Below, in pieces: positions 1 through 5,177 of a stretch of DNA of 5,177 nucleotides. Positions within the stretch are counted from its first letter, which is position 1; the number at the start of each line of letters is the position of its first letter. The notes below the pieces were generated by a model. The model ran no database searches. It saw nothing but the letters and a program-made list of their open reading frames with translations, and was not told the origin of the DNA. This DNA is from Planctomycetaceae bacterium (GTDB lineage Bacteria; Planctomycetota; Planctomycetia; Pirellulales; Pirellulaceae): the NCBI GenBank assembly GCA_007129635.1, contig SKVE01000140.1:1-5177 (forward strand). The letters run 5' to 3'. The position numbers were made by a program, and so were the translations under genes.

Positions 1-1
1 A

Positions 2-1846
2 CCGTTCTATCAACAGGTCGATTCGTACGCCGATTTGATTGCCGAAGTCTGTCGAGTTCCGCTGGTGTCCGAGTCGGGCGACCGTCATCGATACAGCGAC
101 ATCGGCCTGATGCTTGCGGGCGAAGTTGCGGCTCGCGCCGGCGGTCGACCGCTGGCCGAATTGGAACGCGAACTGGTGTTCGACCCGCTGGGAATGACCA
201 ACACGTGGCGTTGTCCACCGGCGGAATTGCTTCCACGGATTCCGCCGACGGAAATCGATGCTGCCACCGGTGAATTGGTGCATGGTGTGGTACACGACGA
301 AAACGCTCGAGCCGGCGAGGGCCAGACGGGGCATGCCGGGTTATTCGCCACCGCCGAAGATCTGGGTAAACTGGCTGCCGAGTTGCTTCGGGCCGCCCAG
401 GGGCAAAGTCGCTTGTTTCCACGCCAGGTGGTGGACCAGTTCTTTGAGCCTCGCCAGGTCGGAGACACGCGACGAGCTGTTGGATGGAACGTCGTTCCAG
501 ACAGCGGCGGCCAGATCCTGAGCCACACCGGGTTCACCGGCACCTCGATGCAGTTGGACTTGCATCGCAACCGCTACATCGTGCTGCTGACCAACCGCGT
601 CCATCCCACTCGCGACAACCAACAGATCGGCCGTGTCCGCAGGGAGTTTCGCGCGGCGGTGGAACGCCAGTTTGAATCGATCGACCATCCGGGAATCGAG
701 CTTCAGTTTGCCGAGTTGCAGCAGATGCTGGCAGGCAAGCGAGTCGGTCTGTTGACCAACCCCAGCAGTGTGGACGCAGAATTCCGCTTCCTGGCCGATC
801 GTTTGCACGCCAGTGCTCAAGTCACACTGGTCTGCTTGTTTGCTCCGGAGCATGGTTTGCGAGGAGATCGGCAAGCCGGCCAGAAGGTCCAGGACTATGT
901 GGATGAGGCAACGGGATTGCCCGTGTATTCGCTGTACAGCCAGCGACGCATCCCGACGCCCGAGCAACTGGCCGAAGTCGACGTGTTGCTGTGCGATTTA
1001 CAGGATGTAGGCGCACGCTTCTATACGTTTGTCTGGACGGTGGTCAGCGCCATGGAGGCTGCGGCGCATGAGAACAAGCAGGTGGTCATTTTCGATCGGC
1101 CGAATCCGATCGGACTGGCTCACGTGGAAGGCGCCCCAACGCGTTTGAACGCTGGTCTGATCGGACCGGTGTGGTCCGGTCAGCCTTTTGGCGTTCCGAC
1201 GCGTCACGGCATGACGGTGGGCGAGATCGCCACCTTGGTCAACGAAGCCTGGGCGGAGAGCCGGGCGGATTTGACCGTGGTCCGCGTCCCAGGCTACACC
1301 CGATCGGCCCGTTTTGTGGATACCGGTTATCCCTGGGTCATGCCTTCGCCCAACATGCCCACGCTGGACACAGCGACCGTCTATCCGGGTACGTGTATTT
1401 TCGAGGGTACGAATTTGAGCGAGGGTCGTGGAACCACGCGGCCGTTCGAGCTGATCGGTGCTCCGTTCGTCCAGCCGCGTCAGGTCGTCGCACGTCTGAA
1501 CGAGGCTGGATTGCCGGGAGTCCGGTTTCGCGAGGCGTGGTTCACGCCCACTTTCGAAGATCATGCTGGTCAGCTTTGCGGCGGCGTCCAGGTCCATGTG
1601 ACGGACCCGGACACGTTCCAGCCGGTGCGGACTGGGTTGGTCATGCTCAAGACGTTCTGCGATCTGTACCCGAAGCAGGTGACGGTCACCAGTTTCGCCT
1701 CGCGCTTGATGGGCGTGCCGGACCTGCACCACCGCATCTGGACGGAATCGGTCGATTCATTGATCGACGATTGGCAAGCGGATCTAGTGGAGTTCCAGCA
1801 GCTACGGCAACCTTACCTGTTGTATCCGGAATCACATCAGCCATGA
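2..1846 (+). CDS. Serine hydrolase (beta-lactamase class C type) fused to NamZ/DUF1343 exo-N-acetylmuramidase, 5'-partial
   Basis: The frame is open from the left edge, so the gene starts upstream; 614 residues are visible and the TTG at 35 is only an internal leucine. Window residues 1 to about 222 are the C-terminal part of a serine hydrolase of the beta-lactamase/esterase fold: YSD at 31-33 (the YxN-type motif), the family block GVVHDENAR, GHAGLFATAEDL, and HTGFTG at 175-180 (the KTG-equivalent). The SxxK nucleophile should lie off the left edge. From about residue 232 a DUF1343/NamZ (GH171) domain runs to the end, with GKRVGLLTNPSS, APEHG (281-285, Glu283 a candidate catalytic acid), QDVGARFYTF, DRPNP and RHGMTVGE. 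NamZ-family enzymes release MurNAc from the non-reducing end of peptidoglycan fragments, so the protein probably works in wall recycling, outside the cytoplasm. Export cannot be checked because the N-terminus is missing. The hydrolase half could be an esterase, amidase or peptidase; its substrate is unknown. The stop overlaps the next start. Confidence 0.9.
   Translation, partial: PFYQQVDSYADLIAEVCRVPLVSESGDRHRYSDIGLMLAGEVAARAGGRPLAELERELVFDPLGMTNTWRCPPAELLPRIPPTEIDAATGELVHGVVHDENARAGEGQTGHAGLFATAEDLGKLAAELLRAAQGQSRLFPRQVVDQFFEPRQVGDTRRAVGWNVVPDSGGQILSHTGFTGTSMQLDLHRNRYIVLLTNRVHPTRDNQQIGRVRREFRAAVERQFESIDHPGIELQFAELQQMLAGKRVGLLTNPSSVDAEFRFLADRLHASAQVTLVCLFAPEHGLRGDRQAGQKVQDYVDEATGLPVYSLYSQRRIPTPEQLAEVDVLLCDLQDVGARFYTFVWTVVSAMEAAAHENKQVVIFDRPNPIGLAHVEGAPTRLNAGLIGPVWSGQPFGVPTRHGMTVGEIATLVNEAWAESRADLTVVRVPGYTRSARFVDTGYPWVMPSPNMPTLDTATVYPGTCIFEGTNLSEGRGTTRPFELIGAPFVQPRQVVARLNEAGLPGVRFREAWFTPTFEDHAGQLCGGVQVHVTDPDTFQPVRTGLVMLKTFCDLYPKQVTVTSFASRLMGVPDLHHRIWTESVDSLIDDWQADLVEFQQLRQPYLLYPESHQP
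1157..1183 (+). repeat. Intragenic inverted repeat (hairpin) in the NamZ domain
   Basis: CTGATCGGACC (1157-1167) and GGTCCGGTCAG (1173-1183) can pair over 11 positions, one of them a G-U wobble, around a 5-base loop. It is followed by CCTTTTGG, only a weak U-run. It lies in ordinary coding sequence for the NamZ domain (LIGPVWSGQPFG), so it may be a chance product of codon use in GC-rich DNA. The structure is seen; no function is claimed. Confidence 0.35.
1828..1846 (+). promoter_or_regulatory. ATGA stop-start overlap, likely translational coupling
   Basis: The upstream gene ends with TGA at 1844-1846 and the downstream gene starts with ATG at 1843-1845. Only a weak purine stretch (GGA at 1828-1830) lies upstream, at a poor distance for a Shine-Dalgarno. 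With no intergenic space for a promoter or terminator, the second gene is probably co-transcribed with the first and translated largely by ribosomes finishing it. The overlap is seen directly; the coupling is inferred. Confidence 0.75.
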
Positions 1847-4800
1847 CGTCAGACAAGTCGGCAGAGCTTGACCCCGCAGAGGAAGCGGCCGTTCAAGACG
1901 GCGGGTTGCTTTCGCGCAGCTTCCTGGCTCTGTTGGTCACTCAGTTTTTGGTCTCGCTGAACGACAACATGTTCCGTTGGCTGGTCATCCCGATCGGCAA
2001 GGACCTGATCGGTCAGGACCGGGCGTTGGCGTTGGGTGGGGCGTTGTTTCTGCTGCCGTTTGTCATATTTACGGCACCTGCTGGTTTTCTGGCGGACCGT
2101 TTCAGCAAGCGAGCGGTGATCATCGGCTGCAAGGTGGCCGAGATCGCCATCATGGCGTTGGGCATCGCGGCGATTATCACCGGCAGCATCACGCTGATGC
2201 TGGTTGCGCTGTTTTTGATGGGGGCGCAGAGCGCCATTTTCAGTCCTTCGAAGTTCGGTTGCATCCCCGAGATCGTGCGGCATGACCGGATCTCGGCTGC
2301 CAACGGCTGGGTGGGCATGACGACCATGTTCGCCGTCATCTTGGGCACAGTGGCTGGGGGCTTTTTGTACAGTTGGACCACGCCCGGCAGTAACGCGGAG
2401 AACCAAATCGGCGATCTTTTTCCCGGTCAGCACCGCTGGTGGATCTCGGCCACTGCTCTGTTGGGTGTCGCGATTCTCGGCTGGTTATCCAGTCTGTTGA
2501 TGGGCCATCTGAAGCCTGCCAACCCGAATCGGCCCATCCCTTGGAACCCGGCGGCTCAGACCTATCGCGATCTGAGTGCCCTGTTTGTTAATCGGCCTCT
2601 GCTGCTGGCCGCGTTGGGCAGTGCGTATTTTTGGGCGATGGGCGTGCTGGCTCAATCGAACATCGACAAGTTCGCGCGTCCCGAGCTGGTGGTCGACCAG
2701 CAGTATGTCGGTTTTCTGCTGGCCATGCTGACCCTCGGCATCGGGCTGGGTGCGGTACTGGCCGGGCTATGGTCGCGGGGTCGAGTCGAAGTTGGTTTGA
2801 CGCCGATCGGAGCGGCGGGGATCGGCGTCTCGCTGTTGCTGCTGACCACCGTCCCTGCTGGAACCGGCGAGCCTTTTTCGGCGTCCTACGCTTGGGCCTG
2901 CCTGTGGTTGCTGGGGTTGGGCGTATCCGCCGGTCTGTACGATATCCCGCTGCTGTCTTTTCTGCAGGAGCGATCGCCGCAGGATTCGCGCGGTCGCGTG
3001 CTGGCGGCGTACAACTTCTTGGCATTCTCCGGCATGTTCCTGGCGACGGGCATTTTCTGGGTTTTGGCCAGTCTGTTAGGGCTGAGCGCCCGGCAGATTT
3101 TCCTGGTCTGCGGCCTGCTGACCCTGGGCGTCATGGTCTATATCGCCTGGTTGATCCCGTTACCGCTAGTGCGAGTGATCTTCGGTGGCCTGATCAAGGT
3201 GATCTATCGGGTGCGGGTCTACGGACGTGAAAACGTGCCTCAGGGCCGCGGCGCGATCTTGGTTTCGAACCATGTTAGCTGGATCGACGGCCTGCTCCTG
3301 GGCTATCTGACTCCGCGACGCGTGGTGATGGTGGCGGACCGAGCCAACCTGAAGCATCCGGTGGTCCGGCGATTGACCAGCGATGGAGGCGTCATCGGAT
3401 TCTCGCCCCGCGATCGGCGTTCGGTGTTGCAGACGGTTCGTTTCATCCGCCAGTTACTGCAGGATGGGCGAATCATTCATGTGTTTGCCGAAGGGGGCAT
3501 CAGTCGAACCAACCAGATCCTGGGCTTCAACAGCGGCTTCCTGACGATGCAAAAGGGCACGGGGGTGCCGGTGGTTCCCATGGCGTGCTACGGTCTCTGG
3601 GGTAGTTTATTGACGTTCAGCGAAGGGCGATTCTTCCGCAAATGGCCCCGTTTTCGCCGCTTGGCGATCTCGGTCGAATTCGGTGAGCCGATCTACGATC
3701 CGCCGGACGTCCAGTGCATTCGCGAGGCGATCCAGCAGTTGACCAGCCGAGCTGCTCGGCGCCGCGAGCACTACCCGCCGTTGCCGCCCGCGCAATGGTT
3801 ACGGACCTGCCGTCGCAGTCGGCAGTGCGTCAAGTGGATCGATCCTGAGGGACAAGCTTGGACCGGCGGCCAATTGCTTCGACGCGGGCTGTTGTGGCGA
3901 CGTTTGCTACGTCGCCATCTGCCGACGGATGCCGAGACGATCGGTGTGGCGATGCGACCCTCGATGGATACCGTCGCCATCCATGCCGCCTTGGCGCTGG
4001 ATCGGCGGACGGTCGCGGTCGTCGACGTGGACCAGCCCACGCAGATCGCTGCTGCTCTGGAGGCCGTCGGCAGCGTGCCTTGGTTGGTCGATACGCGATC
4101 CGGCCGAGTATGGAACGGCGAGGTGGCCGCTGGTTTTCAAGCGGTCGATGCGCTGCTGACACAAGCCACCAAATGGGACCATCTGGCCGTCTGGTTCCAA
4201 TCGCGAGTCGTACCCGTAGCGTTGTTAGAACGCTGGTTCGGCGTCAGGCGAACAAGCCCCGATCAGTTGCTGGCCATCTTGTTTTCCGAAGAGGAAAGCG
4301 GTACTCCCGTGGGCATTCGGTTGACTCACGGGAACGTCGCCTCGAATGTTGACGCGTTTTGCGAGACGCTCTTCGTGACACGTGACGACCGATTGATGAC
4401 GCTCGAGTCATTCTCGACTGGATTGGGTTGGACGCTGGGACTGTGGTCCGGGCTGTTGCGCGACCATGGCGTGGTGCTGGCCAGCGAATCCGATCGCGAT
4501 GGCGACGAGGCTCTAACGCGGGCGCGAAGCGTCGCGACGATCCTGGTCGCGCGAACCGAGCCCCTGCAGGCAGTCGTGGACGCAACGCCAGCGGCGCAGC
4601 CGTCCGATTCGGCAACGGATCAGGGCGATCTGTTGCGTATGGTGTTGACCGCTGGTGCGCCGAGCTTGGAATTGGCAGATGCCTTTGAGCAGCGATTCGG
4701 CGTGCGCCCGTATGGGATGTACGTTCGCAGCGAACTGTCGCCCATCGCGGCGCTCAACGTGCCGCCGCAACCCCAGATCGTCTGGCAGGTCACCTGTCGA

Positions 4801-5091
4801 GATGGCTCGGTAGGCCGCGCGTTGCCGGGTGTCACCCCGCGCGTTGTCGATCCCGAGACGGGCGTCCCGCTGGGGATCAACCAGCCGGGCATGCTGCAGA
4901 TCCAAGGTCCCAACATCATGCTTGGGTATTGGAAGCAGCCCGAGGCGACGGAACAAGTCATCTGCGACGGCTGGTTCGTGACGGGCGACTTGGCCAGGAT
5001 CGATGGCGATGGGTTCCTGCATCTGGTAGAGAGGTCGACCGCCAAAGAAAACAGCCCTCGCGGCGAATCGCTCGCCGACGAGGGCTGTTGA
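1843..5091 (+). CDS. LplT-Aas-like fusion: MFS lysophospholipid transporter, PlsC acyltransferase and degenerate, C-terminally truncated AMP-binding domain
   Basis: This 1082-residue membrane protein has three parts. Residues 25-440 form an MFS domain with about 12 hydrophobic helices, an opening like LplT (TQFLVSLNDNMFRW) and MFS motif A, GFLADRFSKR (81-90). Residues about 445-630 are a PlsC/LPLAT acyltransferase: NHVSWIDG with His477-x4-Asp482, VFAEGGISRT (547-556, the FPEG-type motif with Ala for Pro), and GVPVVP (574-579). From about 650 an ANL adenylating domain follows. In E. coli, LplT flips lysophosphatidylethanolamine inward and Aas re-acylates it with acyl-ACP; the same route in one chain is inferred here. 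The adenylation domain looks impaired: A3 reads FSEEESGTPVG (814-824), without the usual TSG and Lys; an HSFG-like motif is absent near 857-862; A5 is YVRSE (960-964). The A7 region GWFVTGDLARID (1043-1054) is good, but family similarity stops near Arg1064, and the C-terminal lid with the A10 lysine is missing. The ATG at 1843 overlaps the upstream stop and directly precedes the MFS domain. Confidence 0.9.
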   Translation: MTSDKSAELDPAEEAAVQDGGLLSRSFLALLVTQFLVSLNDNMFRWLVIPIGKDLIGQDRALALGGALFLLPFVIFTAPAGFLADRFSKRAVIIGCKVAEIAIMALGIAAIITGSITLMLVALFLMGAQSAIFSPSKFGCIPEIVRHDRISAANGWVGMTTMFAVILGTVAGGFLYSWTTPGSNAENQIGDLFPGQHRWWISATALLGVAILGWLSSLLMGHLKPANPNRPIPWNPAAQTYRDLSALFVNRPLLLAALGSAYFWAMGVLAQSNIDKFARPELVVDQQYVGFLLAMLTLGIGLGAVLAGLWSRGRVEVGLTPIGAAGIGVSLLLLTTVPAGTGEPFSASYAWACLWLLGLGVSAGLYDIPLLSFLQERSPQDSRGRVLAAYNFLAFSGMFLATGIFWVLASLLGLSARQIFLVCGLLTLGVMVYIAWLIPLPLVRVIFGGLIKVIYRVRVYGRENVPQGRGAILVSNHVSWIDGLLLGYLTPRRVVMVADRANLKHPVVRRLTSDGGVIGFSPRDRRSVLQTVRFIRQLLQDGRIIHVFAEGGISRTNQILGFNSGFLTMQKGTGVPVVPMACYGLWGSLLTFSEGRFFRKWPRFRRLAISVEFGEPIYDPPDVQCIREAIQQLTSRAARRREHYPPLPPAQWLRTCRRSRQCVKWIDPEGQAWTGGQLLRRGLLWRRLLRRHLPTDAETIGVAMRPSMDTVAIHAALALDRRTVAVVDVDQPTQIAAALEAVGSVPWLVDTRSGRVWNGEVAAGFQAVDALLTQATKWDHLAVWFQSRVVPVALLERWFGVRRTSPDQLLAILFSEEESGTPVGIRLTHGNVASNVDAFCETLFVTRDDRLMTLESFSTGLGWTLGLWSGLLRDHGVVLASESDRDGDEALTRARSVATILVARTEPLQAVVDATPAAQPSDSATDQGDLLRMVLTAGAPSLELADAFEQRFGVRPYGMYVRSELSPIAALNVPPQPQIVWQVTCRDGSVGRALPGVTPRVVDPETGVPLGINQPGMLQIQGPNIMLGYWKQPEATEQVICDGWFVTGDLARIDGDGFLHLVERSTAKENSPRGESLADEGC
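5044..5089 (-). terminator. Strong stem-loop with U-tract on the minus strand (rho-independent terminator)
   Basis: The outer arms AACAGCCCTCG (5050-5060) and CGAGGGCTGTT (5079-5089) are perfectly complementary over 11 bp. Inside, CGGCGA (5061-5066) pairs with TCGCCG (5072-5077), leaving a 5-base loop and a single bulged A at 5078. Read on the minus strand the stem is followed by TTTTCTTT, the standard intrinsic-terminator arrangement. Read on the plus strand it is followed by GTTGACAG, which has no useful U-tract, so it should mainly stop leftward transcription. It lies inside the final codons of the plus-strand gene, and the right arm ends on the first base of that gene's stop codon. No minus-strand stop codon occurs between the hairpin and the right edge, so the gene it would serve must end beyond the window. 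Confidence 0.7.
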
Positions 5092-5177
5092 CAGCGTTGG
5101 GAGACAAGGGAGTGGACCGCCTGGATCGATGAGCTGTCGGTTTCTTCCGATGTTGCCCACGGAGGGCTTTGACGTGC
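5092..5177 (+). other. Downstream non-coding tail with a candidate Shine-Dalgarno and GTG start at the right edge
   Basis: No frame on either strand here resembles a protein I recognise, and no frame restores the missing C-terminal lid of the preceding adenylation domain. GGAGGG at 5161-5166 lies seven bases before a GTG at 5174-5176, a good Shine-Dalgarno spacing, so another plus-strand gene may start at the edge. A second option is the ATG at 5129, open to the edge (MSCRFLPMLPTEGFDV), but it has no well-placed ribosome site. Neither can be confirmed from so few codons. Confidence 0.3.

Noticed and set aside
341..967. Several minus-strand and alternate-frame open frames of 60-240 codons across the window.
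   Set aside because: All lie within the two strongly supported genes, lack recognisable motifs or ribosome sites, and are what GC-rich coding DNA produces by chance.
1171..1842. The frame of the second gene stays open upstream to 1171, suggesting a protein 224 residues longer.
   Set aside because: That stretch lies fully inside the well-conserved NamZ domain in another frame, its translation is low-complexity Arg/Gly/Ser-rich and resembles no family, and the LplT-like start follows right after the ATG at 1843.
5034..5039. GTCGAC (SalI-type palindrome) exactly where Aas homology stops, as if fragments were ligated there.
   Set aside because: The same hexamer occurs at least four more times in the window (144, 977, 2692, 4021), so its presence at the break is weak evidence. 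The homology limit is also known only to within a few codons.
5088..5093. TTGACA, a perfect sigma-70 -35 hexamer overlapping the stop codon.
   Set aside because: At spacings of 16-18 bases the downstream hexamers (such as AGTGGA at 5111) do not resemble TATAAT, so no promoter is supported.
5033..5100. An integron attC-like site, suggested by the hairpin flanked by GTTGACA and GTTGGGA.
   Set aside because: The flanking bases do not fit paired RYYYAAC/GTTRRRY core sites, and the perfect stem plus U-tract is better explained as an intrinsic terminator.
4513..5160. A 215-codon minus-strand open frame at the right end, which would make a gene upstream of the minus-strand terminator.
   Set aside because: It mirrors the conserved AMP-binding coding sequence, runs straight through the hairpin rather than ending before it, and its translation has no recognisable domain. 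Long antisense frames are common in GC-rich DNA.

Overview
The window is GC-rich (about 60% by eye) and almost entirely coding. It holds two consecutive plus-strand genes that overlap by four bases (ATGA), so they look like part of one operon. Both are multidomain fusions. A serine hydrolase joined to a NamZ/DUF1343 muramidase, and an MFS-PlsC-AMP-binding polypeptide, together with GC content and a weak Shine-Dalgarno at the clear start, suggest an environmental Planctomycetota (Pirellula/Rhodopirellula-like) genome. That assignment is an inference from gene architecture, not from a marker gene. The odd length of the window suggests a short contig or contig end.

Bases 1-1846 are the 3' part of a cell-wall hydrolase gene that starts before the window. 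It has the back half of a class C beta-lactamase-type serine hydrolase (YSD and HTG motifs present, SxxK nucleophile off the left edge), followed by a complete-looking NamZ-type exo-N-acetylmuramidase domain. Bases 1843-5091 encode a 1082-residue LplT-Aas-like protein: a 12-helix MFS lysophospholipid-flippase-like domain, a PlsC acyltransferase, and an AMP-binding (acyl-ACP synthetase) domain.

The two genes share a plausible theme of envelope recycling: peptidoglycan fragments by the first, lysophospholipid uptake and re-acylation by the second. The most notable point is the state of the last domain. Its ATP-binding A3 motif and HSFG-like motif are degenerate. The reading frame also leaves family homology exactly at the hinge before the C-terminal lid and ends about 19 codons later, inside a strong hairpin whose U-tract faces the minus strand. 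The last domain therefore looks unable to adenylate fatty acids, while the transporter and acyltransferase look intact. The alternative is that the final ~140 bases were joined by rearrangement or misassembly.

Bases 5092-5177 contain no convincing complete gene. They end in a good Shine-Dalgarno followed by GTG, possibly the start of another gene. I saw no tRNA, rRNA, CRISPR array, insertion sequence or new defence-type system here.
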